Assembly: GCA_022562055.1 (NCBI GenBank)
Contig: JADFQA010000015.1
Span: 1-64,000 of the forward strand
Origin: Acidobacteriota bacterium
GTDB lineage: Bacteria; Actinomycetota; Acidimicrobiia; Spongiisociales; UBA5794
Direction of reading: 5' to 3'
Length of the DNA stretch: 64,000 bases
A model generated the notes under the pieces. The model was given only the letters and a program-made list of their open reading frames with translations. It was not told the DNA's origin and did no database searches. The position numbers were made by a program, and so were the translations under genes. Positions 22,845 to 33,571 of the stretch are shown here, piece by piece; within the stretch, counting starts at the first letter, position 1; the number at the start of each line of letters is the position of its first letter.

Positions 22845-24740
22845 GTGAGCACATCAGAAGCTGCTGCGGTCGTTGATGCGGAAAAGATCGACGAGCGACT
22901 CGCTTATCGGGGGCCGGTCCAGCGTCTCCTAACGCGGCCTGAGATTGGAGCGTTGGTCGGGGCAGCGGTCATCTGGGTGTATTTCTGGCTCGTCAGCGAC
23001 GTGTTCGGCACCGCTGCCGGAACCGCAAACTTCCTCGACGTTTCGGCCACCCTCGGCATCATGGCGGTGGCAGTTTCCCTGCTGATGATCGGCGGCGAAT
23101 TCGACCTCTCGGCTGGTGCCATGACCGGGGCAACGGGAATCCTGGTGGTGCTGCTCGTCAAAGACAGGGGAGAATTTGGCGGCGCCGGATTATCGCTATT
23201 CATCGCCATCCCGCTCGTACTCATCTTTGCGCTGGCGATTGGATGGTTCAACGGTACCGTCGTGGAAAAGACGGGGCTGCCTAGTTTCATAGTGACGCTT
23301 GCAACGTTTTTCGTGCTAATCGGCGCCAAGCTCGGATTCGCCAAACTGTTCACTTCCAAGGTCATCGTGGAGGGACTCAACCAGGGCTCAGGGCATGCCT
23401 TCTGGTCGAATATTTTCGGTTCGGTGTGGACTCGAAACACCCACATACTCGACACGCGGGGGACCGTGTTTGGCGTCTTAATCATCGTCGGTGCGGCGGC
23501 GACCGTGTACGGCCTTCTCGAAATGTCGTACAGACGTAAGGCTTTAGAGGACTTCAGCGGCAGGATCGTTACGGCGGTCGGCCTCGCTGTCGCGGTCGGC
23601 GGCCTAATCGGACTCGTGTCCAGCGACGGAGTTTCGTCGAACTGGCTCTACGGGGGCGTTGCAGGTGCCGGCATGATCCTTGCGTCTCTCGGTGTCGGTA
23701 GCTGGCGATTCGAGAGGGTATCAGACCGGGGGTCATTTTCTCTCACAAGTTCTGGCAAACGCAACGTCGGTATCGGCCTCGCTGCGGTGATCGCCGGCAG
23801 CATCATCGCAATCGGTGTCGACTCAACCTCGCAGGATATTGTTGGTTTCTTGCTCACAGTTCAAGGTTTGCGGGCCGCGTTGTTTGCGGCGGGCGCCATT
23901 GCCGGCATTGCGCTGCCTCTGATGGTGGCCCGTGGTTCGGCCAAGGACTCGCCGATCACGCAGTTCGTGTTGACATCGGTCGTTTCATTGGTTCTTGTCG
24001 GTCTCGCCTTCCTGATCCAAAGCGAAGCAGCGTCGCGCAAGTTCCGCTCCGAGTTCTTTGCGGTATTGCTGCTCCTTGCCTTGGCTGTGTTCCTCGCCGG
24101 ACTCATGAGGCTCTTGTTTGTTGCACGCTCGAGTCAACACACGGCGGCCGACCGCCTTGGACGGACCGCCACTATGGCGGGACTATCGCTGATCGTGCTC
24201 TCGGTGGTTGTCAGGCTGATGTTTATGACAACAGAGGAGGCTGCAGCTACAAAAGCAGTGTTCAACTACCGTGTTTCGATTCTGTGGTTCGTCGGGTTTG
24301 CGGTGATCGCGGGACTCGTTTCGATGCGGACGAGGTTTGGCAACTGGACATTTGCGGTTGGCGGCAACAAAAAGGCCGCCCGCGAGGTCGGTGTCCCGGC
24401 AGCACGGACAAAAACGATCCTTTTCATGACGGTCTCGGTCGCTGCCTTTGTTGTCGGCATGTTGTTGGCATTCAGACTGAACTCTGTGCAGGCGAGCGTG
24501 GGAGACGGTCAGGAGTTCTTCTACATCATCGCCGCGGTCGTCGGCGGTAACTTGCTGACCGGTGGATACGGGTCTGTCGCCGGTGGTGCCCTCGGGGCCC
24601 TCATCATGGCAATGTCGTTTCAAGGGATTCCGTTCGCAGGATGGAACTCGGACTGGCGGTTCCTATTCGTCGGGGCGATCCTCTTACTTGCGGTCCTAGT
24701 CAATAACTTTGTGCGGAAGAAAGCTGAGGCTGCACGATGA
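22845..24740 (+). CDS. xylH: Sugar ABC transporter permease (XylH-like), 631 aa
   Basis: GTG 22845 follows GAAGGAAG. Many hydrophobic segments are visible. [17 protein letters not shown] is the RbsC/XylH-family signature near the N-terminus, and the C-terminal [20 protein letters not shown] then [10 protein letters not shown] is equally characteristic. At 631 residues it is longer than usual XylH (about 400); the middle, about residues 190-430, holds extra membrane segments (two insert-like blocks, [14 protein letters not shown]- and [14 protein letters not shown]-type). It overlaps the ATPase gene by 4 bp (ATGA). Confidence 0.85.
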   Translation: MSTSEAAAVVDAEKIDERLAYRGPVQRLLTRPEIGALVGAAVIWVYFWLVSDVFGTAAGTANFLDVSATLGIMAVAVSLLMIGGEFDLSAGAMTGATGILVVLLVKDRGEFGGAGLSLFIAIPLVLIFALAIGWFNGTVVEKTGLPSFIVTLATFFVLIGAKLGFAKLFTSKVIVEGLNQGSGHAFWSNIFGSVWTRNTHILDTRGTVFGVLIIVGAAATVYGLLEMSYRRKALEDFSGRIVTAVGLAVAVGGLIGLVSSDGVSSNWLYGGVAGAGMILASLGVGSWRFERVSDRGSFSLTSSGKRNVGIGLAAVIAGSIIAIGVDSTSQDIVGFLLTVQGLRAALFAAGAIAGIALPLMVARGSAKDSPITQFVLTSVVSLVLVGLAFLIQSEAASRKFRSEFFAVLLLLALAVFLAGLMRLLFVARSSQHTAADRLGRTATMAGLSLIVLSVVVRLMFMTTEEAAATKAVFNYRVSILWFVGFAVIAGLVSMRTRFGNWTFAVGGNKKAAREVGVPAARTKTILFMTVSVAAFVVGMLLAFRLNSVQASVGDGQEFFYIIAAVVGGNLLTGGYGSVAGGALGALIMAMSFQGIPFAGWNSDWRFLFVGAILLLAVLVNNFVRKKAEAAR

Positions 24741-25600
24741 GCACACCACTGCTTGAGATGCGCAACATCTCGAAGTACTACGGAAACATCAACGCACTCC
24801 AGGGCATCACGACTTCGGTCCTCGCAGGCGAGGTTACGTGCGTGCTCGGTGACAACGGCGCAGGCAAGTCGACGTTAATTAAGATCCTTGCCGGCGCCCA
24901 CCAGCAGAGCGAGGGCGAGCTGCTTGTCGAGGGGAAAGAAGTGCACTTCGAGTCGCCTCGTGACGCTCTCGCGCTTGGCATCGCGACCGTCTATCAGGAC
25001 CTTGCTGTTGTTCCACTCATGTCTGTGTGGAGAAACTTCTTCCTCGGCGCCGAACCAACGAAGAGCTTCGGCCCGATCAAATGGATCGACAAGGCCAAGG
25101 CATCGCGCATTGCGAAAGAAGAGATGGCCAAGATGGGCATCGACATTCGTGACACTGAGCAGGCCGTCGGCACGCTCTCAGGTGGCGAGCGCCAGTCCGT
25201 CGCCATTGCACGCGCGGCCTACTTTGGTGCGAAGGTCCTGATCCTTGACGAGCCGACGTCGGCACTCGGCGTTAGACAGTCAGGGATGGTGCTCAAGTAC
25301 ATCATCGAGGCTCGCAACCGCGGGTTGGGCGTGATCTTTATCACCCACAACCCGAACCATGCGTACCCGGTGGGTGACCGGTTCCTCATCCTGAACCGCG
25401 GAAAGTCGATGGGTGACTTCCGCAAGGATGAGATCTCGAGAGACGAACTGATCATGATGATGGCGGGCGGCGCAGAACTCGAGGCACTTACAAAGGAGCT
25501 TGAGAAGGCCAGCGCCGACGACGAGGGTATGAAAAAGGTAGCAGCAGAGTTCGCAGAAGAAGTGCACGAACTCGAGCACCGCGCCGAGGATGCAGAGTGA
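24737..25600 (+). CDS. xylG: Sugar ABC transporter ATP-binding protein (XylG-like, single domain), 287 aa
   Basis: A single ABC domain: [16 protein letters not shown] (Walker A), [15 protein letters not shown] (signature), [12 protein letters not shown] (Walker B/D-loop), and [19 protein letters not shown] (H-loop). Unlike E. coli XylG or RbsA, which carry two tandem ABC domains over about 500 residues, this is the short form seen in actinobacterial xylose and fructose systems. The C-terminal tail is acidic and helical ([15 protein letters not shown]). Two copies would pair with the permease. Confidence 0.87.
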   Translation: MSTPLLEMRNISKYYGNINALQGITTSVLAGEVTCVLGDNGAGKSTLIKILAGAHQQSEGELLVEGKEVHFESPRDALALGIATVYQDLAVVPLMSVWRNFFLGAEPTKSFGPIKWIDKAKASRIAKEEMAKMGIDIRDTEQAVGTLSGGERQSVAIARAAYFGAKVLILDEPTSALGVRQSGMVLKYIIEARNRGLGVIFITHNPNHAYPVGDRFLILNRGKSMGDFRKDEISRDELIMMMAGGAELEALTKELEKASADDEGMKKVAAEFAEEVHELEHRAEDAE

Positions 25601-25776
25601 CGATATGCGGCTACGGCGGACGAGGACGTCCCTCCGAGTTGGGCTAATTGCTCGCCAGTCCGGCACCGTTGGCGGCAGGAAGCCGCTGCAGTGCGCCGAT
25701 GGTTCTGCGGTGACTGCCGACCTGTCTCCGGTCGAAGGCATTGTGTATCTTCGTACGCACCTGGTATTCGGAGAGT

Positions 25777-26466
25777 ATGAGATCAGTGTCCAATGATGTC
25801 CGTCGTTACATCGTCTTGCTCTCTCTCGTTGTGGTGGGCGCGAGTTGCGGATCGCAACGTGCCGTTGTTGAACCGCTCGATGTCAGAGATTCCATTGTTC
25901 GGTTGGCGGGTACCGCGTGTCTCAAACCGATTCTCGCTACCGCATTCGTGGTCGCATCGGGAACAATCGTGACCGTTGCTCACGGCATCGCCGGTGTCGA
26001 AGAAGATCTGCGTGTTATCGACTCACTCGGCGGTGTGCACGACGTCGATGTCATGGCTTTCGATGATCAACTCGACATTGCCGTCCTATCTGTCGATGGC
26101 TTCGACGGCACACCGATCAACGCGGCGCAGGCGGTACCAGGAACGTCCGGCGTAGTGGCGGCGATGACGGTAGATTCCGATATCGCTCTCATCGACTACG
26201 AAGTGCTGAGAAATGTCAACGCCCGCACCGCCGACATCTACAACGATGGGACGGTCGAACGCGCAGCGGTTGACGTCCGATCGGACGTCCAACGGGGGAC
26301 GTCTGGCGCGCCTCTGCTCAACGACAAAGGTGAATACATTGCAATGCTGTTCGCGATAAGCAGCGACCGCGAAAGTGGAGTGTATGCCCTTGCCGCGTCC
26401 GAGATCGTGGACTACCTCTCAACCGCGACGATGGGGACGCATGTTGACCGGGGGCGCTGCCGGTGA
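25777..26466 (+). CDS. Trypsin-like serine protease lipoprotein, 229 aa
   Basis: Start ATG 25777 has GGAGAG upstream. A signal peptide ends in a lipobox (YIVLLSLVVVGASCGS). The mature domain has the chymotrypsin/S1C order: His in IVTVAHGIAG, Asp in DDQLDIAVLSVDG, Ser in VQRGTSGAPLLNDKGEYIA. All three catalytic residues are present, so it may be an active extracytoplasmic protease related to Deg/MucD without a PDZ domain. It stands alone between transporter and ACT-like genes, and its substrate is unknown. Confidence 0.8.
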   Translation: MRSVSNDVRRYIVLLSLVVVGASCGSQRAVVEPLDVRDSIVRLAGTACLKPILATAFVVASGTIVTVAHGIAGVEEDLRVIDSLGGVHDVDVMAFDDQLDIAVLSVDGFDGTPINAAQAVPGTSGVVAAMTVDSDIALIDYEVLRNVNARTADIYNDGTVERAAVDVRSDVQRGTSGAPLLNDKGEYIAMLFAISSDRESGVYALAASEIVDYLSTATMGTHVDRGRCR

Positions 26467-26545
26467 GACACAAGACCAACCAACCAGTGACTGGCGAGCC
26501 GGGCCCTTGGCGCGCGTTCAGAACGAAACCAATAGGAGATCATCT

Positions 26546-26923
26546 ATGCAAGAACTTACGTTCGTAATCGGCCCAAATCGACCAGCGGCCGAAATATGGG
26601 AAGCGATCGGAAACGCTGGAGTTCCGATGGAAGCTTCGTGTACCTACCCAAGTATCGACGGTCGTAACGTTCGCATTGTCGTCACCGATGACGATGCGCC
26701 CAAAGCCCGCAGCGCTGCCACTGACGCGGGCTTCGGCCCTATCGACCAACACGAGGTGCTTATCGCTGATGTTGATGTACGGCCTGGCGGCCTCGGGGCT
26801 TTGGCCCGAAAGGTTGCTGACGCCGGCGCCAAAGTCACCATCCTCTACATGGCGACTGGAGACCGCGTAGTCATTGGTGCGGACAATCTTGTCGTAGCTG
26901 AGGAGGCAATCAGCGGCGCTTGA
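26546..26923 (+). CDS. Small ACT-domain-like protein, 125 aa
   Basis: ATG 26546 follows AGGAGA by 6 nt; upstream in-frame codons overlap the protease gene. The sequence shows two ACT-like beta-alpha-beta repeats: VPMEASCTYPSIDGRNVRIV then ARSAATDAGFGPIDQHEVL, and DVDVRPGGLGALARKVADAG then AKVTILYMATGDRVVIGAD. There is no attached enzyme domain, so it may be a stand-alone amino-acid sensor. Function unproven. Confidence 0.7.
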   Translation: MQELTFVIGPNRPAAEIWEAIGNAGVPMEASCTYPSIDGRNVRIVVTDDDAPKARSAATDAGFGPIDQHEVLIADVDVRPGGLGALARKVADAGAKVTILYMATGDRVVIGADNLVVAEEAISGA

Positions 26924-27008
26924 CGTCGGACGCATCGTGAGATCCCTGTCGCCACTGCGGCACCAGTTTGTCGGGTTGGCGCCAACCTGCCGCCATTGCC
27001 TTTTCGGG

Positions 27009-27578
27009 CTACGGCGTGCTGACGGTCATGGTGAACATTGACGATATCGTCAGGTTCCCTGCGCTCACTTCGATGTAGTACGAGCCGGGACTCCAGATAA
27101 GGTCGGGGTCGATATCGATGGTTATGCCATGATCCGCGGCGTCGCTAGTGCCCGAGGTGCGGAGACCAACCCCACCCTTTTTGACTGTGTCGAGATCCGG
27201 GTACCCCACAAAGAGGCTGAGGTCCGCGGTCAACCCCGTGAGAGAAACCGTGAAGCTGTCGACGCCTGTTGGGACGTCCACGCAGAAGTACATGCGCGAA
27301 AGCTCGGGGTCGTCGCCCTTAACCTCCGCGTTGATAGTTGAGCCGAGTGCGACGTTGTCTACGGGGCCTTCGCATTTGGGGGTATCCTCGGGCGGTATTT
27401 CGGATGTACTGGTCCGCTGCTGCGTAGTTGCAGTGGTTGTGGTCGTCGCAGGCGGAGTGGTTGTCTGTTGGGCTACTGCGGTAGTGCTCGTGCTGCCTCC
27501 ACAAGCGGCGACGATCAGCAGCGCGGCCGTTGCAGCCGCGAGCCACAGACGTCGTTTCGTTGCGCGCTTCATTTTCAC
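27009..27578 (-). CDS. Lipoprotein with PPC-like beta domain, 189 aa
   Basis: Begins at GTG 27578 or ATG 27572 (MKRATKRRLWLAAATAALLI, VAACGGS lipobox). A Thr-rich linker (TTTPPATTTTTATTQQ) follows, then a beta-sandwich with ELSRMYFCVDVPTGVDSFTV, SLTGLTADLSLFVGYPDLD and WSPGSYYIEVSAGN. This order is typical of pre-peptidase C-terminal (PPC) domains. It is transcribed divergently from xylA. Probably surface-exposed; function unknown. Confidence 0.75.
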   Translation of the reverse strand: MKMKRATKRRLWLAAATAALLIVAACGGSTSTTAVAQQTTTPPATTTTTATTQQRTSTSEIPPEDTPKCEGPVDNVALGSTINAEVKGDDPELSRMYFCVDVPTGVDSFTVSLTGLTADLSLFVGYPDLDTVKKGGVGLRTSGTSDAADHGITIDIDPDLIWSPGSYYIEVSAGNLTISSMFTMTVSTP

Positions 27579-27654
27579 CGATTGCCCGCGAGATCGTGCA
27601 CGTACGATCGCAGGCTAGTACCGCGACGTGGGCGCTCGCGTTGAACGGGAGCGC

Positions 27655-27692
27655 GGCGACAAACCGCCCACGCGACTAGCGGGTTTGTCGCC
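27655..27692. promoter_or_regulatory. Inverted repeat upstream of xylA
   Basis: GGCGACAAACC (27655-27665) and GGTTTGTCGCC (27682-27692) are perfect 11-bp arms 16 bp apart, about 126 bp before xylA. A smaller dyad (GCGCTC...GAGCGC) lies just left of it. It differs from the TTGGAACGTTCCAA operators, so xylAB and the transporter may answer to different regulators. Confidence 0.5.
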
Positions 27693-27817
27693 AGGCACCT
27701 CGTCGTGCAGCAACAGACATCGACGAAGGGTTTGCCCGCATGTATTCTCAGAGGAACGAGGCCTGGCACTCTGAAGATCTCAGCTTTGTGCAGTGGCCGT
27801 ATGGTGTACCGGAGTTG

Positions 27818-29155
27818 ATGATGATGACCGATTTCTTTACCGACGTTCCCAACCGAGTCGCATTTGCGGGCACGGACCCAGGCGACGGTCTGGGCTTTCG
27901 GGTATACGACCCGGACCGCATCATTGCGGGTCGCCGGATGGAAGACCATCTGCGGATAGCGGTCTGCTATTGGCACAGCTTCAACTGGCCAGGCAATGAC
28001 GTCTTTGGTGTTGGCACATTTGACCGACCGTGGCTGGAAGCGACCGATGACCCAATGGCGGCCGCGCGAGCAAAACAGAATGCCGCGTTCGAATTCTTCG
28101 AGAAGCTCGGCACTCCGTTTTACTGTTTCCACGATGTTGATATGGCCCCGCCGGGCGCCAGCCTCGATGAGTCACGGTCAAACCTCGCCATGATGGTTGA
28201 TCGTGCCGCCGAGAAACAGGCAGCGACGGGTGTCGGGCTGTTGTGGGGCACTGCGAACCTCTTCTCGCACCCGCGGTACGCCGCCGGTGCGGCGACGAAT
28301 CCAGATCCGGAGGTTTTCGCCCATGCAGCGGTTCAGGTCCGTGATGCGTTGAACGCTACACATGCGCTCGGCGGGCAAAACTATGTGCTGTGGGGCGGCC
28401 GCGAAGGGTATGAGACGCTGCTCAACACCGACATGAAACGTGAGAGCGACCAACTCGGGCGGTTCCTTGAGTTGGTTGCCGACCACAAACGCAACATTGG
28501 TTTCACGGGCGCGCTCCTCATCGAACCAAAACCGCAAGAGCCGACGAAACACCAGTACGACTATGACGTGGCCACTGTGCACGGGTTTCTGGAACGTTAC
28601 GACCTTGCGGGTGAATACAACGTGAACATCGAGGTGAACCACGCCACTCTTGCCGGACACTCGTTTCACCACGAGGTTGCGTACGCTGTCGACAACGGGA
28701 TATTCGGTAGTATCGATGCGAACCGGGGGGACCCCCAGAACGGGTGGGACACCGATCAGTTTCCCAATTCGGTCGATGAGCTGTCTCTCGGGCTGTTCGA
28801 GATCATCCGCGCCGGCGGATTCACCACCGGGGGTTTCAATTTCGACACCAAGCTGCGTCGTCAAAGCATGGACCGCATCGATCTCTTCCACGCACACATT
28901 GGGGGCATTGACACGCTCGCCCGTTCGCTGCTTGTCGCTGATGCTCTTATCACCGATGGTGCCCTCGACCGCGGACGTGCCGACCGTTACGCCGGCTGGA
29001 AGTCCGATCTTGGTCTGCTGATTTTCTCCGAGGAGGCAAGCCTCGACGTCATTGCACAAGAGACGGCTGCCGACGGTCTCGATCCGACGCCGGTGTCCGG
29101 ACACCAGGAACTGCTCGAAAACGAGGTCAACAGGGTCATCTGGTCCACGAAATGA
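27818..29155 (+). CDS. xylA: Xylose isomerase, 445 aa
   Basis: Converts D-xylose to D-xylulose. Motifs in order: [12 protein letters not shown] (catalytic His), [50 protein letters not shown] (metal Glu), [36 protein letters not shown] and [13 protein letters not shown]. The start lies at one of three consecutive ATGs (27818, 27821, 27824) just after GGAG; the longer frame extends into the inverted repeats. The protein is close to the usual 440 aa. It overlaps xylB by 4 bp. Confidence 0.92.
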   Translation: MMMTDFFTDVPNRVAFAGTDPGDGLGFRVYDPDRIIAGRRMEDHLRIAVCYWHSFNWPGNDVFGVGTFDRPWLEATDDPMAAARAKQNAAFEFFEKLGTPFYCFHDVDMAPPGASLDESRSNLAMMVDRAAEKQAATGVGLLWGTANLFSHPRYAAGAATNPDPEVFAHAAVQVRDALNATHALGGQNYVLWGGREGYETLLNTDMKRESDQLGRFLELVADHKRNIGFTGALLIEPKPQEPTKHQYDYDVATVHGFLERYDLAGEYNVNIEVNHATLAGHSFHHEVAYAVDNGIFGSIDANRGDPQNGWDTDQFPNSVDELSLGLFEIIRAGGFTTGGFNFDTKLRRQSMDRIDLFHAHIGGIDTLARSLLVADALITDGALDRGRADRYAGWKSDLGLLIFSEEASLDVIAQETAADGLDPTPVSGHQELLENEVNRVIWSTK

Positions 29156-30573
29156 CGTTGGTGGCAGGCGTCGACTCCTCGACACAGTCGACAAAGGTCG
29201 AGATCAGAGACGCAGCAACCGGTGAACTGGTGGCGACCGGTCGTGCGTCGCATCCGACGACCCAGCCGCCGATTAGCGAGCAGGACCCGGAGAGCTGGTG
29301 GGTTGCACTGTGCGAAGCCCTCGCCCAAGTCGCTGAGCATCTCGAACGTGTCGATGCAATATCCGTCGTTGCGCAACAGCACGGCCTGGTGTGTCTTGAC
29401 GGAGATGGCCTCCCTCTGCGTCCGGCGAAGCTGTGGAATGACACGACATCGGCACCGCAAGCAGCAAGGCTTGTCGAACAAATCGGTACAAAGGCGTGGG
29501 TTCAGGCGTGCGGGCTGGTACCTGTAGCTTCAATGACCATCACGAAACTTGCGTGGCTTGCGGACAACGAGCCGGACATCCTTGAGAAGACGGCATCTTT
29601 CATGCTGCCGCACGACTTTCTGACATTTCGGTTGACCGGAGAGCGCATCACGGACCGGGGTGACGCATCAGGTACGGGGTGGTGGTCGCCCCTCACCGGG
29701 GCCTACCAAGGCTCGCTGTTGGGTCTCGTCGTTGGCGATCCACGGAGCATCATTGACCGTTTGCCGCGGGTGCTCGGTCCGTGGGATTCGGCAGGTGAGG
29801 TCACCGGAATAGCTGCGGTAGAGACTGGTCTCCGCCTCGGGACGTCGGTCGCTTGCGGCACCGGTGACAACATGGGTGCTGCCTACGGCCTCGGACTCGA
29901 GCCCGGCGACCTTGTCATGTCGCTTGGCACGTCGGGGACGGTGTACGCGGTGAGCGAAAATGCGATAACCGATGCGAGCGGCGTCGTCGCCGGTTTCGCC
30001 GATGCAACAGGGAGGTATCTTCCGCTCGTTGCCACCCTCAATGCCACCCGCGTGACGGACACGGTTGCTGGCTGGCTTGCGGCCGACCAGCAAGAGTTCG
30101 CCCGCCTTGCCCTCGAAACGCTGCCCGCGCCGACCGTTGTCCTGAAACCGTATTTCGATGGCGAGAGGACACCGAACCTTCCCAATGCTAAGGGCTCGTT
30201 TTTCGGACTCGACAATCTCACGACTCGTGCCGACATTGCGGCTGCGGTTCATATCGGTGTCGTTTGCGGGCTGATGCACGGCATCGAAGCTCTCGCCGCG
30301 GCTGGCGTTGACACGGCAGGTCAGCTTCACCTCACGGGTGGTGGTGCCCGCTCGGCTGCCTTTCAACAATGGGTTGCCGATCTGTGGGGTCGACCGGTGG
30401 CTGTGCATTCCATCGGAGAATGCGCCGCAGCCGGTGCCTGTCGACAGGCTGCGGCTGTTGTCGAGGGGGTGGAGCCTCCGTGGCGACTGAACCCTGACTT
30501 AACCGTCGATCCCAGGCCCGATGTCGATGGCCAGAGCTACCGTCAGGCCTACGAAACCACCACGTCGCACTGA
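29152..30573 (+). CDS. xylB: Xylulokinase, 473 aa
   Basis: Phosphorylates D-xylulose to xylulose 5-phosphate. A FGGY-family sugar kinase: [15 protein letters not shown] (phosphate 1), [16 protein letters not shown] and [11 protein letters not shown] (sugar-binding, typical of XylB), [20 protein letters not shown] (hinge), and [20 protein letters not shown] then GRPV in the C-terminal ATPase lobe. It begins ATG 29152 inside the xylA stop and is co-translated with it. Its end is 6 bp from the end of the convergent synthetase gene. Confidence 0.92.
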   Translation: MTLVAGVDSSTQSTKVEIRDAATGELVATGRASHPTTQPPISEQDPESWWVALCEALAQVAEHLERVDAISVVAQQHGLVCLDGDGLPLRPAKLWNDTTSAPQAARLVEQIGTKAWVQACGLVPVASMTITKLAWLADNEPDILEKTASFMLPHDFLTFRLTGERITDRGDASGTGWWSPLTGAYQGSLLGLVVGDPRSIIDRLPRVLGPWDSAGEVTGIAAVETGLRLGTSVACGTGDNMGAAYGLGLEPGDLVMSLGTSGTVYAVSENAITDASGVVAGFADATGRYLPLVATLNATRVTDTVAGWLAADQQEFARLALETLPAPTVVLKPYFDGERTPNLPNAKGSFFGLDNLTTRADIAAAVHIGVVCGLMHGIEALAAAGVDTAGQLHLTGGGARSAAFQQWVADLWGRPVAVHSIGECAAAGACRQAAAVVEGVEPPWRLNPDLTVDPRPDVDGQSYRQAYETTTSH

Positions 30574-30578
30574 TCCAG

Positions 30579-32177
30579 TTAATGAATCTGGCGTTCCCGC
30601 CCGGCCCATTCCTTGTCGCGCAGCACGTATTTCTGGATCTTGCCGGTGGACGTCTTTGGCAGCTCATCCAAGACTTCGATCTCGTCGGGAGCCTTGAAGT
30701 GGGCGATACGTTCTCTGACGTGGTCGATAATCTCCTGACCGGTAACGGTCTGCCCCTCTTTTAGGACAATGAAACCCTTAGGCCGCTCCCCCCACTTCTC
30801 GTGCGGCACCGCAACGACTGCAGATTCGAGCACTGCTGGGTGAGTTTCGATCGCCCGCTCGACTTCGATGGTAGAGATGTTCTCGCCACCTGAAATGACG
30901 ATGTCCTTCGACCGATCCTTGAGATCGATGTAGTTGTCCGGATGCCATACCGCAATGTCTCCAGAGTGGAACTCGCCGCCGCGGAATGCCTCCTCGGTGG
31001 CTTCTGGGTTGTCGTAGTAACCCTTCATCACGTTGTTTCCGCGCATGACAACTTCGCCCATTTCAGTCGCATCCCTGGCGACATCGTTCATCTGATCATC
31101 GACCACGCGTGTCGGGTCGGCAGTGATAAACGACACTCCCTGGCGCGCCAAGAAACTTGCCCGGTCGGCGACACTCAGCTCTGAAATACCTGGCTGAAGT
31201 TCGCACACAGTGTGCGGTCCGTACGTTTCGGTGAGGCCGTACACGTGGACGAGTTTTGCGCCGAGGCCCTCGATAGCCTCGATGACTGTCGGGCTCGGTG
31301 GTGCTCCGGCAGTCGTGATCGTTACGGACCGGGAGAAAGGGTGCGCTTCTGGCGCGTTGATGAGACCGATGAGGACGGTGGGCGCAGCGTTGAAGTGCGT
31401 CACTCCTTCGCTGTCTATCAGCGACCAGATCTGCGCAGGATCGGCCTGCCGAAGACAGACATGGGTCCCCCCGATAGCTGTCACTCCCCACGTTGTGCAC
31501 CAGCCGTTGCAGTGGAACATTGGCAGCGTCCACAGGTATACCGAGTCGGGGGAGTGGTTTGAATGGATGATCTCGGCAAGCGCATTGAGGTATGCGCCGC
31601 GATGTGTGTACATCACACCTTTTGGCCGCCCCGTTGTGCCCGACGTGTAGTTGATTGAGATCGTGCGCTCCTCATCGTCAACCGTCCACGGCAGCGGGTC
31701 GGTACTGCCTCTCGTAAGAAGGTCGTCGTACGTGGTGGTGTCGAAGTCGAGAGCTGTGCCGATTTCGTCGATCGAGACGATCTCCTTCACCGTTGTAAGG
31801 TCGTCGATGACCGGTGCAAGTGGCGCTAGCAACGCCGTATCTCCAACCAACATCTTGGCGCCACAATGGTCCAGAATGTACTGGATCTCCATTGGAGCCA
31901 GCCGTGTATTGATAGCGACCAGGACACCGTGGATGAGCGGCACTGCAAAGTGGGCGATCAACAATTCGGGAATGTTGGGACTCAGAAATGCAACCCTGTC
32001 CCCTTCCGAGATCCCCGAGGCGAGCAGCGCCGACGCCAGCCGCGTTGCGTGCTCGGCCATCTCGGCATAGTTGAGTGTCCGCTCGCCGTGGACGATCGCC
32101 GTCTTTTGCGGAAAAACGATCTCGGACCGTTCGAGGAACGAGAGAGGTGTCAACTCAGTTCTGTATACAGACGTCAT
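30579..32177 (-). CDS. Acyl-CoA synthetase (AMP-forming), 532 aa
   Basis: Activates a carboxylic acid to its CoA thioester through an acyl-AMP. ISINYTSGTTGRPKGVMYTH is the P-loop, VHVYGLTETYGPHTVCE the A5 motif, GEFHSGDIAVWHPDNYIDLK then DRSKDIVISGGENIS the A7-A8 region, and LPKTSTGKIQKYVLRD carries the catalytic A10 Lys. The ATG at 32177 overlaps the hydratase stop (ATGA) and is preferred over ATG 32189. The closest pattern is the medium/aromatic-acid branch (LWTLPMFHCNGWC), but substrate is not fixed. Likely a two-gene fatty or aromatic acid catabolic unit. Confidence 0.87.
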   Translation of the reverse strand: MTSVYRTELTPLSFLERSEIVFPQKTAIVHGERTLNYAEMAEHATRLASALLASGISEGDRVAFLSPNIPELLIAHFAVPLIHGVLVAINTRLAPMEIQYILDHCGAKMLVGDTALLAPLAPVIDDLTTVKEIVSIDEIGTALDFDTTTYDDLLTRGSTDPLPWTVDDEERTISINYTSGTTGRPKGVMYTHRGAYLNALAEIIHSNHSPDSVYLWTLPMFHCNGWCTTWGVTAIGGTHVCLRQADPAQIWSLIDSEGVTHFNAAPTVLIGLINAPEAHPFSRSVTITTAGAPPSPTVIEAIEGLGAKLVHVYGLTETYGPHTVCELQPGISELSVADRASFLARQGVSFITADPTRVVDDQMNDVARDATEMGEVVMRGNNVMKGYYDNPEATEEAFRGGEFHSGDIAVWHPDNYIDLKDRSKDIVISGGENISTIEVERAIETHPAVLESAVVAVPHEKWGERPKGFIVLKEGQTVTGQEIIDHVRERIAHFKAPDEIEVLDELPKTSTGKIQKYVLRDKEWAGRERQIH

Positions 32178-32944
32178 TGTTGGCTCCATTGCGGCTCACG
32201 CTTCTCCAGGAACGCTCCCATGCCCTCCTGCGCATCAGGGTTGGCGGCGTTGGCGGCCATCACCGGTGTGGCAATGTCGTAGGCGGCGTTCTCGGGCATC
32301 TCAGTCTGGGCGTGATAGGTGCTCTTCCCCAGAGCAATCGTGTTTTTCGAATAGCGCAAGATTTTTTCCGCCATCTCAGTCACGGCAGCGTCGAGTTGGT
32401 CAGCGGGTACCGCTTCGTTGATGAGGCCCCAGTCGACAGCAGTCGCAGCATTGATCGGCTCGCCGGTCAACAACATGTACATTGCGCGTTTGTGCCCCAC
32501 TGCGCGGCTCACCGGCACCAAGGGTGTATGGCAGAACAGACCGATCTGGACGCCCGGGGTTGCAAACCATGCCGTGTCGGCCGCGACGGCCAGGTCACAG
32601 CTCGCAACAAGCTGGCAGCCCGCCGCGGTAGCGATGCCCTGCACTTTTGCGATTACGGGTTGGCGCAGATTGCGGACAGCTCGCATCATGTTCCTGGAGG
32701 TGTCGAACAATTCGGCGTAGTACTCGTCAGGTCTGTCCATCATCTCGGCCATGTCGTGGCCAGCAGAGAATGCCTTTCCCTCTCCGGTGAGGACAACGAC
32801 GCCAGCCTCTACCGGCACATTCTCAAGAGTCTTGAGCATCAGACGCATCAGATCCAGGCTGAGTGCGTTCCGCTTCTCGGGCCGTGCCAAAGTGATTGTG
32901 GCGATCGATCCTTCGATGTCAAGGCGAATCTGATTCTCGTCCAT
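32174..32944 (-). CDS. Enoyl-CoA hydratase/isomerase family protein, 256 aa
   Basis: A crotonase-fold protein starting ATG 32944 (MDENQIRLDIEGSIATITLA). RPEKRNALSLDLM and GEGKAFSAGHDMAEM form the CoA pocket and first oxyanion-hole strand; VIAKVQGIATAAGCQLVASC the second. The catalytic Glu pair of true hydratases is not obvious: FATPGVQIGLFCHTPLVPVS has no Glu at the usual site. An isomerase or other crotonase function is therefore possible. It is cotranslated with the acyl-CoA synthetase downstream. Confidence 0.83.
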   Translation of the reverse strand: MDENQIRLDIEGSIATITLARPEKRNALSLDLMRLMLKTLENVPVEAGVVVLTGEGKAFSAGHDMAEMMDRPDEYYAELFDTSRNMMRAVRNLRQPVIAKVQGIATAAGCQLVASCDLAVAADTAWFATPGVQIGLFCHTPLVPVSRAVGHKRAMYMLLTGEPINAATAVDWGLINEAVPADQLDAAVTEMAEKILRYSKNTIALGKSTYHAQTEMPENAAYDIATPVMAANAANPDAQEGMGAFLEKREPQWSQQ

Positions 32945-33150
32945 ACGCTCGCTCCGTGATGGGTGAAACCTCCCTGCGTGGGTCGCCACCTCGACGTCGA
33001 ACAATACGGAGCAGGGCTGGTTCCGGCTTCCGAGGTGCTGACGCCTGGGGGGCACGCAGGCCCGGCCACAATACCATCGGTGGTCGTTCGACTCTATCGA
33101 GTGACCGAGCCGTGGCACGGCACAGCCCACCCGACTCGTCGCCCAGGCTT

Positions 33151-33530
33151 CTACGGGATGATGCCGGTCTTGCATGCCTTGGCCACGATGTCTTTGCGGC
33201 GGCTTGTACCGAGCTTGCGCGCGACGCCGTGTATGTGTGTTTTTACCGTGGAGAGGGAGATATGCAGCTCGGCCGCAATGTCCTTACGGGTGCCCGTGCC
33301 CGGCAGCATCCGCAGCACCACGACCTCGCAGTCGGTGAGTTTTTCCACCGTCTGGTCCTTGCCTGCGCAGACCTAGACCCGAAGCGAATGTCGTTGTTGA
33401 CTCGGGCGAGTTCGCCCGCCTCTTCGACCGCGAAACCTAGATCAGCGATCCGAACTTCACAGGGATGGCCTCGGGCCTGCAAGCGAGGTGTTGGCAGCGC
33501 CGGGTCTTCACGAGAGGCGACCACCATCTG
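33151..33530 (-). pseudogene. Collapsed LAL-type (MalT-like) LuxR regulator
   Basis: At 33400-33527 one frame encodes MVVASREDPALPTPRLQARG then HPCEVRIADLGFAVEEAGEL, a hallmark of the ATPase/wing region of large MalT-like regulators. At 33151-33348 another frame encodes a full LuxR C-terminal HTH (EKLTDCEVVVLRMLPGTGTR, KDIAAELHISLSTVKTHIHG). About 600 intervening residues of a normal LAL protein are missing and the frames do not match. It is a deletion remnant. The 65-aa HTH piece (GTG 33348) could in principle still be translated as a mini-regulator. Confidence 0.75.
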
Positions 33531-33571
33531 AACGTGGTGCGCGCCGCCGCGATATCTGCTGCTCCGAGTCC

